Shown here: piece by piece, positions 18,206 to 27,255 of the stretch
Layout of the letters: each line of letters begins with the position of its first letter
How positions within the stretch are numbered: position 1 is the first letter of the stretch
Assembly (NCBI GenBank): GCA_964590195.1
Contig: CAZPWJ010000021.1
Location: 1 to 64,000 of the forward strand
Length of the DNA stretch: 64,000 bases
Reading direction: 5' to 3'
Origin: GCA-2731375 sp964590195
GTDB lineage: Bacteria > Pseudomonadota > Alphaproteobacteria > GCA-2731375
Program-made: the position numbers and the translations under genes
The notes under the pieces: model-generated
Database searches by the model: none
Told to the model about the DNA's origin: nothing
What the model saw: the letters and a program-made list of their open reading frames with translations, nothing else

Positions 18206-18607
18206 ATGTTGAAAATTCATAGAGCCGAGGAACGGCCGACGAAAAAGGCGCCCGATGACAAGTTCACCGGCGACGTTTTCCAAGATGAAGTATTGGTCGG
18301 CGCCGCGCCCTCGCGCATGCGGGCCACCAATGTCACCTTCAATCCCGGCGCGCGCACCGCCTGGCATGCCCATCCGGTGGGCCAGACCCTATGGGCCGTT
18401 GCCGGTGTCGGCCGGGTCCAGGTCGAGGGCGGCCCGATCGAGGAGCTGCGCCCCGGCGATACCGCCATCATCCCGCCCGACACGCGCCATTGGCACGGTG
18501 CGGCGCCGAACCGGATTTTCACCCATCTTGCCATGTCGGAAAACGGCGAGGACGGCGGCGGCAGCGTCTGGTTCGAAAAAGTCAGCGACGCCGACTACGG
18601 CGGTTAG
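18206..18607 (+). CDS. Cupin domain protein
   Basis: Small single-domain cupin of 133 residues. Cupin motif 1 is seen as HAHPVGQTLWAVAGVGRVQVEG, with two His and Gln as likely metal ligands. Motif 2 is PGDTAIIPPDTRHWHGA. It follows the monooxygenase by 12 bp with an AGAGGA site and is likely co-transcribed. Related proteins are annotated as carboxymuconolactone decarboxylase-associated or quercetin-dioxygenase-like cupins. The 3' end overlaps the convergent NTF2-like gene by 4 bp. Confidence 0.85.
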   Translation: MLKIHRAEERPTKKAPDDKFTGDVFQDEVLVGAAPSRMRATNVTFNPGARTAWHAHPVGQTLWAVAGVGRVQVEGGPIEELRPGDTAIIPPDTRHWHGAAPNRIFTHLAMSENGEDGGGSVWFEKVSDADYGG

Positions 18608-18978
18608 TCGGGCAGCTTCGTCGACTGCCAGGCCACCATGCGCCAGGTACCGTCCTGGTTCTGGTAGACATCGGTAAAGCGGACGCCGAATGATCGGGGC
18701 GTGCCGTTGGCAACAACGTTGATCTGGGCCACGCCGGTCAACACGACAACATCGCCCAGGTCCTGGGCCTCGACGTCGGATGGCTCCACACCGGTGTAGA
18801 CCGTGGCGCCGGATTCCATGTTGCCGATCAGGCTTTCCTTGCTGTCCAGGCGGGCCGTTGAATGGGTGTAGATCAGCCCCTTGCACAGCATGTTGTTCAG
18901 CTTGGCGATATCCTTGTCCGCCATGGCCTGCATGCGCTCCTTGTCCAGCGCGATAATACGGTCGCCGTTTTCGCTCAT
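18604..18978 (-). CDS. NTF2-like / SnoaL-type protein (DUF4440-like)
   Basis: Protein of 124 residues with the cone-shaped NTF2 fold pattern: an N-terminal helix (ALDKERMQAMADKDIAKLNNML), ...YTHSTARLDSKESL..., and a C-terminal strand pair ending TDVYQNQDGTWRMVAWQSTKLPD. This family includes isomerases, cyclases and small-molecule binding proteins. The ATG at 18978 follows GGAGA by 7 bp; an upstream in-frame ATG at 19005 has no site. It is 33 bp downstream of the epimerase gene on the same strand. Confidence 0.8.
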   Translation of the reverse strand: MSENGDRIIALDKERMQAMADKDIAKLNNMLCKGLIYTHSTARLDSKESLIGNMESGATVYTGVEPSDVEAQDLGDVVVLTGVAQINVVANGTPRSFGVRFTDVYQNQDGTWRMVAWQSTKLPD

Positions 18979-19011
18979 GTCATTTCTCCGTTTTTTTGTT
19001 GGCATTGCTTG

Positions 19012-19950
19012 TTATGAAAGCGGCGGCAGCCCTTCCTCGGCGCGGATGTCGTTGATGACTTCTTTGACCCGTTGACGAAGGGGTGCGTACTGCATGCCGA
19101 ATTCCTCAACGACTCGGCTGTTGTCGATCAGGAAGTTGCCGGAAATCTCGCGCCCGCCGCTTTCCGCTTCAAACTGGATATCGGCCTCGGGCAGGAACTC
19201 GCGCACCAGGGACGCCAATTCGGCCAAGCTGACGGCGGCGCCGCCGGAATTATAGGTTTCGTATTTTGGTTTGTCCGCCAGCGTGACGCGGGCAAAGACT
19301 TCCGCCATGTCATCCACGTGGATGACGCAGAACATGGTATCGGCGCGCGGGAAGGTGATGGATTGGCCCCGCGCCGGCTGGCACATGCAGTTGACGTGAT
19401 CGATGGAGCCGAATTTCTTGTCCGGCCCGGTCACGTTGGCCGGGCGGATGCAGGTGATCGCCATGTCATACGCGCGGCGGTAATCATGGGCCTGCCATTC
19501 GTTGGTGATTTTGTTGACGGCATATTGGGTGTCGCCGCGCCGCTCGTCGGTTTCGTCGACTGGGCGTTCGCCGAAATGGGCTTGCGGTCCGCTTACCGCG
19601 ACGGAGCTGGCGAAGACAGTATGTTTGACGCCGCTGCGCCGGGCCGCCTCGAAGCAGTTATCCATGCCCTGGATATCCAGCTTGAAGGCAACGTGGGGCG
19701 GCAGGTCGCCAATGAAGTATGACAGATTGACCAGCTTTTCGGCCCGGGTTTCCTGCACCGCGCCGATGACGTCATCGAACTGGGTCACGTCCCCGCGCAC
19801 CACATTGACCTTGTCGCCCAGATCGGCGAAGGCCGCTTGCGCGCCGGCCACGTCGATGTCCATGCAGGTCACATCATGGCCCGCCGCCGCCAACAGCGGT
19901 ATCATCCGCCGGCCAATGAAGCCCGCGCCACCAATCACCAAAATCGACAT
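19012..19950 (-). CDS. NAD-dependent epimerase/dehydratase family protein
   Basis: Extended short-chain dehydrogenase of 312 residues. The N-terminal GGAGFIGRRM binds NAD; the catalytic pair lies in YAVNK; a Ser lies in FASSVAVSG. The C-terminal half has the substrate domain usual for nucleotide-sugar epimerases, but many members act on other substrates. The start ATG has AGGGAACGAAAGAT upstream. It heads a two-gene minus-strand unit with the NTF2-like gene. Confidence 0.88.
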   Translation of the reverse strand: MSILVIGGAGFIGRRMIPLLAAAGHDVTCMDIDVAGAQAAFADLGDKVNVVRGDVTQFDDVIGAVQETRAEKLVNLSYFIGDLPPHVAFKLDIQGMDNCFEAARRSGVKHTVFASSVAVSGPQAHFGERPVDETDERRGDTQYAVNKITNEWQAHDYRRAYDMAITCIRPANVTGPDKKFGSIDHVNCMCQPARGQSITFPRADTMFCVIHVDDMAEVFARVTLADKPKYETYNSGGAAVSLAELASLVREFLPEADIQFEAESGGREISGNFLIDNSRVVEEFGMQYAPLRQRVKEVINDIRAEEGLPPLS

Positions 19951-20043
19951 ATCTTTCGTTCCCTGTTTTTATGCACTGCGACACAGTAGCATCAGGGTCA
20001 CGGTTCGATATGGATTTTTCTCCTAGCCATCGTGGCTGGTGGA

Positions 20044-21831
20044 TCAGAGAGAGATAACCTGCGTCGCCCTGTCCAATGATACCGGCGCATCTTCGAGCAG
20101 CAGATCGGTGCTGGCTTTTTCGAAATTACCGGCACGAACCGAAAGAGGATCCTGCGCCCGCATGCGGTAATCGAGCACCATGCGCGACATGATCAGCCGC
20201 CGTGCATCGCCGCCCGCCGCACCCAGTTTCGAGCCCTCGGTCGCCAACAGCGTCGCGCTGGCGGCATTGTAAAGGGCTGTCGAGGCCTTGCGGGCCAGGG
20301 TCTGATTGTTGCTCTTGCCGATTTCGTCGGCCAGCTCAATCGCCATGGAGACGGTATTCTTCATTTCGCCCTTGTACTGGCCGGGCATGTCGTCGGCCTT
20401 GTCCAGCTTGTCCTGCAATTCGTCTTCCAGGTCGCGGTGGGCGTTGACTTTGGCCACCGCGCGGGTGGTGATGTCGAGCGAGTTGATGTTGGAAGTGCCT
20501 TCCCACAGCACGCCCAAATGGGCGTCGCGGACCAGCTTGGAATTGACGAAGTCTTCGATGTAGCCGTTGCCGCCGCGGACTTCCATGGCGCCCGTGGCAA
20601 CCCGGATGTTGTCGCGGCAGGAGCGGTACTTGTGCGCCGGGGTCAGAATGCGGGTGACCTTTTCGGCCTGTTCGTCGCCGGCCTCGGCCATGGTAATCTG
20701 CTGGCCCAGGTACATGGTCATGGACAGGGATTGCTCGGTCGGCAGCATGATCTTCATCAACTGCCGGCGCAGCAGCGGCTTGTTGATGATGATTTCCTCG
20801 AATGCACTGCGGTTGTGGGCCACTTCCATGGCCTCGTTCAGGGCCCGGCGCATCATGGCGGCGGCCCGCGCCCCGTGGGAGAGGCGGGACAGCGCTACCT
20901 GGTCCATCATCATCTTCAGGCCGCGGTTCTTGCCCGTGCCGACCTCACCCAAGGGATAGGCGACGGCGCCGTCAAAGACGATCTCGCCCGATGCCATGGA
21001 GCGGCTGCCGAGTTTTTCTTTCAGACGGATAATCCGGTATTTGTTGCGCTTGCCATTGTCCAAGGTGCGCGGCATCGCGAACAGGGCGATGCCGTTATTG
21101 CCTTCCGGCGCGCCCTTGGGGCGGGCCAGGAGCATGGCCACATCGCCGTCGGCGCAAGAGCAGAACCATTTTTCGCCGTACAGCCGCCATTGGCCGTCCT
21201 CGAAACGGGCCTCGAGATTGATGTTGGAGACGTCGGAGCCGCCCGTGCGCTCGGTCATGAACTGGGCGCCCTTGAGTATCTCATTCTTGTCCAGGCTGAC
21301 CAGGCGGTCGAACAATTTTTCCTTCAGCGCGTCGTCACCGTGCAGATCGATCATGGTTGCGGTGGTTTCGGTGGCCGAGATTGGGCACAGCTGGGAGAAT
21401 TCCGATTGGCCGAACAGATATTGAAAAACGAATTTGGCCCCGTGGGGAATCTTTTCATTCCAGCCGAACATGCCGGGTTTGTGCACCATGCGGTGAAAGC
21501 CGAATTGGTGGAAGGCGACATCTTCCATGTTGCGGTAGGCGGGGTGGAATTCCAGGCGGTCCTCGAACTGGCCGCGCGGACCCCGGTCGTGCAGGATCGG
21601 CGAATGCCGGTCGGCCAGGCGCGACCAGTCATCCAGCTCGTTGCCGGCAATCTCGCCCAGGCGCTGGAAATGCGGCGTCAAATGTGCGCGCAGGTCATCG
21701 GGCAGATATATCTTGATGACGTCTTGGAGGCTTTTGTCGATGTCGAAGAAGTTCTTGCCGTTGCAGTCGGGGGCGACCCACTCGTCCAGTTCCGTGTTAT
21801 CGGCAAACATGTGATTGCTCAGGATATTCAT
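20044..21831 (-). CDS. Acyl-CoA dehydrogenase, large (about 600-residue) type
   Basis: FAD flavoenzyme of 595 residues that would oxidise an acyl-CoA to the 2-enoyl-CoA. FAD/substrate motifs include MTERTGGSDVSN, WFCSCADGD and the C-terminal ATGAMEVRGGNGYIEDF and LWEGTSNINSLD regions. A C-terminal extension of about 150 residues makes it longer than the usual 380-residue enzymes, like the AidB/AcdA-type long forms. AAGGAG lies 7 bp before the ATG at 21831. It is divergent from the LysR gene, which probably controls it. Confidence 0.93.
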   Translation of the reverse strand: MNILSNHMFADNTELDEWVAPDCNGKNFFDIDKSLQDVIKIYLPDDLRAHLTPHFQRLGEIAGNELDDWSRLADRHSPILHDRGPRGQFEDRLEFHPAYRNMEDVAFHQFGFHRMVHKPGMFGWNEKIPHGAKFVFQYLFGQSEFSQLCPISATETTATMIDLHGDDALKEKLFDRLVSLDKNEILKGAQFMTERTGGSDVSNINLEARFEDGQWRLYGEKWFCSCADGDVAMLLARPKGAPEGNNGIALFAMPRTLDNGKRNKYRIIRLKEKLGSRSMASGEIVFDGAVAYPLGEVGTGKNRGLKMMMDQVALSRLSHGARAAAMMRRALNEAMEVAHNRSAFEEIIINKPLLRRQLMKIMLPTEQSLSMTMYLGQQITMAEAGDEQAEKVTRILTPAHKYRSCRDNIRVATGAMEVRGGNGYIEDFVNSKLVRDAHLGVLWEGTSNINSLDITTRAVAKVNAHRDLEDELQDKLDKADDMPGQYKGEMKNTVSMAIELADEIGKSNNQTLARKASTALYNAASATLLATEGSKLGAAGGDARRLIMSRMVLDYRMRAQDPLSVRAGNFEKASTDLLLEDAPVSLDRATQVISL

Positions 21832-21922
21832 GACAGAGCTCCTTCTCGGCATCGTGCTCGGCGTCGCGGATTTATTGATTACCGCAAGATGGCCATCAAA
21901 TTCTTGCCCGGCAAACGAAAAT

Positions 21923-21954
21923 TTGACACAGTATGGGTGAGTTTTAATCACTCA
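21923..21954 (+). promoter_or_regulatory. Candidate LysR-type operator and promoter in a divergent intergenic region
   Basis: Between the acyl-CoA dehydrogenase and LysR genes (139 bp) lies TTGACA at 21923-21928, a possible -35 box for the LysR gene. A perfect inverted repeat, TGAGT-N7-ACTCA, lies at 21938-21954 and has the T-N11-A form of LysR-type binding sites. It sits over the expected -10 region, which would fit autorepression plus control of the divergent gene. Not tested. Confidence 0.5.
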
Positions 21955-21970
21955 AGATTGAAATTGGCCC

Positions 21971-22867
21971 ATGCGCAACATACCGTCCCTGTCCGCCCTG
22001 AAGGCATTCGAGGCCGCCGGCCGGCATGCAAGTTTCCTTGGCGCGGCAAACGAATTAAATCTCACGCCTGGCGCCATCAGCCGGCAAATCCGTAGTTTGG
22101 AGGAGTTTCTCGGCAAAAAACTGTTTGAGCGCGGCCACAAACAGGTGCGCCTGACCGCCCTTGGGCGTGACTATCTGGCGGAAATCAAAGGGCCGCTTGG
22201 GCAATTGGCCGATGCCTCCCGGCGCATTCGGGAGCTGGATCAAAACTCAACCATATCGATCTGTGCCTATCCCACGTTCGCGATACGCTGGCTCATTCCC
22301 CGTTGGGGCGCTTTGTACGATCGATATCCCAATATCGACATTCGCCTGACCACGTCACTCAACGTGGCTGAATTCGCCAGCGGGCACTACGATCTTACCA
22401 TTCAGGTTCAGGGCGATAGCGCGATGCGGGATGGTTTGCAGGTGGAAAAACTGATGGACGTGGATACCTATCCCGTTTGCGCGCCGGCCTTGGCGGAAAC
22501 GATCCATGAGCCGGCGGATTTGGCGGGGCAGACCCTGTTGCATGCCGCCCCCCGCTTGAACGATTGGAAGCAATGGCTGGATTTCGCCAATGAAAGCGAG
22601 GTTGATGCCAACGGCGGCCTGAAGTTCGAAAGCACCAACCTTGCCCTGCATGCGGCGATCGAGGGATTGGGCGTTGCCATCGGCATAGAAGCCCTGATCC
22701 AGGATGAATTGCGCAGCGGCCAGTTGGTGCGTCCGTTTGATATCAGACGGCGCTCCCATTATCCGATCCAGCTGGTTTATCCCGGCGCAAAAGCCTCGGA
22801 CCCGCTGTTCCAGGCCATCAAGGACTGGCTGCACGATGAAGCCGAGACATCCAGCGCCGCGGCGTGA
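21971..22867 (+). CDS. LysR family transcriptional regulator (GcvA-like)
   Basis: Regulator of 298 residues. The N-terminal winged helix-turn-helix is typical (SLSALKAFEAAGRHASFLGA, then LNLTPGAISRQIRSLEEFLG at about 29-48). The effector-binding domain from about 92 to 290 has the GcvA-like SICAYPTFAIRWLIPR pattern. It is divergent from the large acyl-CoA dehydrogenase gene and separated from it by a candidate operator, so that gene is its most likely target. It ends 6 bp from the convergent flavoprotein stop. Confidence 0.95.
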   Translation: MRNIPSLSALKAFEAAGRHASFLGAANELNLTPGAISRQIRSLEEFLGKKLFERGHKQVRLTALGRDYLAEIKGPLGQLADASRRIRELDQNSTISICAYPTFAIRWLIPRWGALYDRYPNIDIRLTTSLNVAEFASGHYDLTIQVQGDSAMRDGLQVEKLMDVDTYPVCAPALAETIHEPADLAGQTLLHAAPRLNDWKQWLDFANESEVDANGGLKFESTNLALHAAIEGLGVAIGIEALIQDELRSGQLVRPFDIRRRSHYPIQLVYPGAKASDPLFQAIKDWLHDEAETSSAAA

Positions 22868-22873
22868 TCTCGG

Positions 22874-24361
22874 TTAACTCGTGCCGTTCACATAATTGGC
22901 CGCGCCTTCGCCGGCCAGTTTACCGAACACCGTACCCGCCATGAGGCCGGAGCCGCCCGGATAATTCTCGAAAAACAGCCCGCCGACCAGTTCGCCAGCC
23001 GCGAATAACCCTGGGATGGAGCGATCGGAAAGGTCCTGCACCGCACCCACATCGTCGATGCGCAGGCCGCCGAAGGTGAAGCTGATTCCCGTGGTGGTCA
23101 CATAGGCTTCATATGGCGGTTCGTTGATGGGCAGGGCCCAGTTGGTCTTGTTGATGGCCAGGCCTTCCGTGCTCACGCCGTCCAGAATGGATGGGTTGTA
23201 CTCACCGGGCTGACAGGCCGCGTTGAAGGTTTCGATGGTCTCGACAAGTGCCTCGGGATTGATCTCCAATTGTGCCGCCAACTCGGCAATGGAGTTGGCG
23301 GTATATTTGGTTACCTGCCTGATGCGATATTCGTCGCGCAGCACTGGAATGGTCTTCTGATCGAATATCTGCACCGCCGTGCGGAACGGCTGGCTCATGA
23401 TCTCGCGGCCGAATTTCACGTAGGTCAGATTGCGCAGATCCTCGCCCTCGTCCACGAAGCGTTCGCCGTTGAGGTTGACCATGATGCCCCAGGGGTAGGA
23501 ATGCTTCTGGAAATTATCCAGCACCTCGTAATCGCCATAGGGTGGGGCGGAAATATCCCAACCCACCGAATGGCAACCCGACCAGTTGCCGTAGGGCCGG
23601 GCGCCAATAGCAAGGGCCATGCGGATGCCGTCGCCCATGTTGTGGCGCGTGCCCCGTACCCGGCACAGGTCCCAGCCCGGCCCCAGATAGCGCACGCGCA
23701 TCTCCGGGTTGGACTCAAAACCACCACAGGCCAGGACCACAGCCTTGGCCTCAATCTCCTCGTAACCGTCGGGGCCGCGCACCTCGATGGCCGTGATGCG
23801 CCGTTGTTGATCTTGGATCAGCCGGGTGGCGCCTGACGAATATCGGATCTCGCAGCCCATGCGCAGGGCCTCCGCCAGTTCCATCTCCACCAGACCGGCG
23901 CCGCCGCCCACCGCCTCGATATTGACGCCGCCGTAGAAGTGATGCTTGCCGTTCAGCTTGAAGGATTGCCGGCCAAACATGGGGATGAAGCGGACGCGGT
24001 GGCCTTTCAGCCAGACCATGGCCGGGCGGGAGCCGTCGATCAGGCGCCAGGCCATGTCCTCGTCGGATTGGTGGTGGGTTACCTTCATCAGAGCATCGTA
24101 AAAGGTATCGCGGTCATGCACCGGCAGGACGATCTGGTCCCGTTCGGCATCCGAGAGGTCCGTCAGGACATCACTGGCCGCATCCTCGATGCCGCTGTGA
24201 CAAAAGCGGAAACCGCCGGCGGTAAAGTAGGAATTGCCGCCTTTTTCCTCTTCCGCCGCCTTTTCCAGGATCAGCACAGAGGCGCCGCTCTCCCGCGCCG
24301 CCATGGCCGCCGACAGGGCCGCGTTGCCTGCCCCAACCACGACCACATCATAACTCGCCAT
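22874..24361 (-). CDS. tcuA: TcuA-like FAD-dependent dehydrogenase (fumarate reductase flavoprotein family)
   Basis: Flavoprotein of 495 residues. The N-terminal VVVVGAGNAALSAAMAARE binds FAD, with GGNSYFTAGGFR following. The middle carries ALACGGFE-type and GDGIRMALAIGA motifs. The C-terminal FAD-closing block is FAAGELVGGLFFENYPGGSGLMAGTVFGKLAGE. This pattern is that of FAD-dependent tricarballylate dehydrogenase TcuA and its relatives (tricarballylate to cis-aconitate). No tcuB or tcuC partner is visible next to it, so the substrate may differ. It lies 32 bp downstream of mutS on the same strand. Confidence 0.85.
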   Translation of the reverse strand: MASYDVVVVGAGNAALSAAMAARESGASVLILEKAAEEEKGGNSYFTAGGFRFCHSGIEDAASDVLTDLSDAERDQIVLPVHDRDTFYDALMKVTHHQSDEDMAWRLIDGSRPAMVWLKGHRVRFIPMFGRQSFKLNGKHHFYGGVNIEAVGGGAGLVEMELAEALRMGCEIRYSSGATRLIQDQQRRITAIEVRGPDGYEEIEAKAVVLACGGFESNPEMRVRYLGPGWDLCRVRGTRHNMGDGIRMALAIGARPYGNWSGCHSVGWDISAPPYGDYEVLDNFQKHSYPWGIMVNLNGERFVDEGEDLRNLTYVKFGREIMSQPFRTAVQIFDQKTIPVLRDEYRIRQVTKYTANSIAELAAQLEINPEALVETIETFNAACQPGEYNPSILDGVSTEGLAINKTNWALPINEPPYEAYVTTTGISFTFGGLRIDDVGAVQDLSDRSIPGLFAAGELVGGLFFENYPGGSGLMAGTVFGKLAGEGAANYVNGTS

Positions 24362-24393
24362 TCCGCTTGCTCCTTGTCTTGCTAGGGGTCCTG

Positions 24394-27078
24394 TTAGGTG
24401 TCCTGTTCGGCTTCCGCCTTCAGTTTATAGATCAGATCCAGCGCCTCGCGGGGGCTCAGGCTATCGGGAAGAATGTCGGCCAGGGTTTGTTCCAGCGCCG
24501 AAGGTTCTGCACTCCCGCCGCTGCCGCCCGATATGGGCCGCACGGCGGCGAACAACGGCAGATCATCCGCCAGGCGGGCCGCACCCTCGCGCCCCAGAGC
24601 TTCGCCGTCCTCCAATCCGGCGAGCACCACCTCGGCCCGGCCAATGACCGAGGCCGGCAGACCGGCCAGCTTGGCGACCTGGATGCCATAGCTGCGGTCG
24701 GCGGCTCCCGGTCCCACCTCGTGCAGAAAGACCACGTCGCCCTGCCATTCCTTGACCCGCATGGTGACGTTGGCCAAGCTGTCCAGCTTGCCCGACAGCG
24801 CGGTCAGCTCATGATAATGCGTGGCGAACAGGGCCCGGCATTGATTGACCTCGTGCAGGTGCTCCACCGCCGCCCAGGCAATGGACAGGCCGTCATAGGT
24901 CGCGGTGCCGCGTCCGATCTCGTCCAGAATAACCAGGGATTGCGGCGTTGCTTGATTGAGGATCGCGGCGGCCTCCACCATCTCGACCATGAACGTGGAT
25001 CGCCCCCGCGCCAGATCGTCCGCCGCCCCGACCCGGCTGAACAAACGGTCCACCGCGCCAATATGGGCCGCGGCGGCGGGCACATAGCTGCCCATCTGGG
25101 CCAGAATGGCAATCAGGGCGTTTTGCCGCAAAAACGTGCTCTTACCCGCCATGTTGGGGCCGGTAACCAGCCAGATTCTTGCCGTGTCCCCTAAATCGCA
25201 ATCGTTGGCGATGAAGGCACCTTCGTTGCGCGCCGCCAGCGCGGCCTCGACCACCGGGTGGCGGCCGCCCTGAATGTCAAAGGCGGAACCGTCGTCCACT
25301 ACCGGCCGGCTGTAACGTCCCGTTACCGCCATCTCGCCATTGGCGGCGGCCACGTCCAGGGCGGCCATGGCCTCGCCGGCGCTGCTGATGGCCTCCGCCT
25401 CCGCCTCCGCCTTTCCCGAGAGTTCGGTGAATAGCTCCAACTCCAACGCCAGGGCCTTGTCGGCGCTTTCCGCGATGCGCCGTTCCAGATCGCCCAGCTC
25501 GACAGTGGAAAAACGCACTACGTTGGCCATGGTCTGGCGATGCATGAAGGTCTCATTCAACGGCGCGGCCATCAGGCCATCGGCGCGCCGGGCCGCCACC
25601 TCGATGAAATAGCCCAGCACTCGGTTGTGTTTGATTTTCAGATTGTCGATGCCGGCCTTTTGCCGGTAGTCACTTTCCAGGCCGACGATCAGTTTGCGCG
25701 AGGCATCGCGCAACTGGCGCAATTCGTCCAGATCGGCGCGGTATCCGGATGCGATGAAACCGCCATCCCGGTTTGAAATGGGCGGGTCCGGCGCCAGGGC
25801 CCTGGTCAACTCATCCACCAATCCATCGTGGCGGCCCAAATCATTTGCCGCCTGTCCGATGCCCTCGGGCGGCAGGGGCAGTTCCGCCGCCGCCAGCAGG
25901 CCGCCCAGAGCATGGGCCGCCGACAGGCCGTCGCGAATGGCGGCCAGATCGCGGGGGCCGCCGCGCTCCAGACACAGCCGGGCCAGGGCCCGGGCCATGT
26001 CGGGGGACTGCCGCAAGGTGGCGCGCAGATCCTGGCGCAAACGTTCGGCGGCGATGAAATAGTCCACCATGTCCAGGCGCCGGTTGATGGCATCGGGGGC
26101 CATCAGGGGGGCGGCGATATGGCGGGCCAAAAGCCGCGCGCCGGCGCCCGTCACGGTGCGGTCAATGGTCGCCAGCAGGCTGCCGCGCACCTCGCCCGAC
26201 AGGGTTCGGGTCAGTTCCAGGTTGCGCCGGGTGGCCGGGTCTATCGCCATGCTCTCCCGGCCCGAAACCTGGCGCGGCGGTTCCAGCCGGGGCAGGCGGC
26301 CAACCTGGGTCATCTCCAGATATTCCACCAGGGCGCCGCAGGCCGCCAGTTCCGCCCGGCTGAAATCGCCAAAAGCATCCAGGGCGGCCACCTTGTACAG
26401 CGCGGTCAGGCGCCGTTCGCCCGATCCGCTATCAAAGCGCGCGGCAGCGTATGGCGTGATCCGCTCGGACCAGTCATGGCGCCATTCCGCCTCGGAAACC
26501 TCGGTCAGCATGGCATCCGAGAGCACCAATTCGCCGGGCGAAAGCCGCGCCAGCTCCGCGCCGATGGCCTCCTCCTCGATTTCCGAGGTCAGGAACTCGC
26601 CGGTCGACAGATCCAGCCAGGCCAGGGCATGGACGCCGCGCACCTTAGCCAGGACGGCGAGGTAATTGTTGCTCCGGGCATCAAGCAGCGCGTCCTCGGT
26701 CAGGGTGCCGGGCGTGACCAGGCGGACCACGGCGCGCTGGACCACGGATTTGCCGCCGCGTTTCTTGGCTTCCGCCGGATCCTCCGTCTGCTCGCAGACG
26801 GCGACGCGGAAACCTTTGCGGATCAGGCGCGAAAGATAGGTATCGGCGGCATGCACGGGCACCCCGCACATAGGGATATCCTCGCCCAGATGCTTGCCCC
26901 GCTTGGTCAGCGTAATATCCAGGGCGGCGGCGGCGGCGACCGCGTCATCAAAGAACAATTCATAGAAATCGCCCATGCGATAGAACAGCAGGCAGTCGTC
27001 ATGCTGTCCCTTGATGGACAGGAACTGTTCCATCATGGGCGTCAGTTTGTCAGACCCCGCCGTGGAAGATTTGTTCAT
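24394..27078 (-). CDS. mutS: DNA mismatch repair protein MutS
   Basis: Mismatch recognition ATPase of 894 residues. The mismatch-binding Phe-x-Glu is in GDFYELFFDD near the N-terminus. Connector, lever and clamp domains follow. The C-terminal ATPase has Walker A GPNMAGKSTF, Walker B DEIGRGTATYDGLSIAWA and ATHYHELT. The ATG at 27078 begins MNKSSTAGSDKLTPMMEQF; the frame is open to 27135 without a better site, and no strong ribosome binding site is seen for either. In many alphaproteobacteria mutS neighbours glnD and the malic enzyme gene. Here maeB is close, but glnD is 16.8 kb away. Confidence 0.97.
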   Translation of the reverse strand: MNKSSTAGSDKLTPMMEQFLSIKGQHDDCLLFYRMGDFYELFFDDAVAAAAALDITLTKRGKHLGEDIPMCGVPVHAADTYLSRLIRKGFRVAVCEQTEDPAEAKKRGGKSVVQRAVVRLVTPGTLTEDALLDARSNNYLAVLAKVRGVHALAWLDLSTGEFLTSEIEEEAIGAELARLSPGELVLSDAMLTEVSEAEWRHDWSERITPYAAARFDSGSGERRLTALYKVAALDAFGDFSRAELAACGALVEYLEMTQVGRLPRLEPPRQVSGRESMAIDPATRRNLELTRTLSGEVRGSLLATIDRTVTGAGARLLARHIAAPLMAPDAINRRLDMVDYFIAAERLRQDLRATLRQSPDMARALARLCLERGGPRDLAAIRDGLSAAHALGGLLAAAELPLPPEGIGQAANDLGRHDGLVDELTRALAPDPPISNRDGGFIASGYRADLDELRQLRDASRKLIVGLESDYRQKAGIDNLKIKHNRVLGYFIEVAARRADGLMAAPLNETFMHRQTMANVVRFSTVELGDLERRIAESADKALALELELFTELSGKAEAEAEAISSAGEAMAALDVAAANGEMAVTGRYSRPVVDDGSAFDIQGGRHPVVEAALAARNEGAFIANDCDLGDTARIWLVTGPNMAGKSTFLRQNALIAILAQMGSYVPAAAAHIGAVDRLFSRVGAADDLARGRSTFMVEMVEAAAILNQATPQSLVILDEIGRGTATYDGLSIAWAAVEHLHEVNQCRALFATHYHELTALSGKLDSLANVTMRVKEWQGDVVFLHEVGPGAADRSYGIQVAKLAGLPASVIGRAEVVLAGLEDGEALGREGAARLADDLPLFAAVRPISGGSGGSAEPSALEQTLADILPDSLSPREALDLIYKLKAEAEQDT

Positions 27079-27255
27079 GAATGACTCGAAAATCCAAAAG
27101 ATGCGCCGAACGCCGCCGGGGCCGTATGCCGGCAAAGGCTAGCAAAGGCGCGGGGGTTTTTCCAGAGCTGCGGATAGTCTGTTTAGGCACAGGCCGTTAA
27201 ATTGCTACACTATTGCCACCGCGCGCTACCGCGCACCAATGGGGAGCCTATTGCC

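Noticed and set aside
20437..22095. Long plus-strand open frame opposite the acyl-CoA dehydrogenase
   Set aside because: It is a shadow of the high-GC coding strand. The minus-strand frame has full family motifs and a good ribosome binding site; this one has none.
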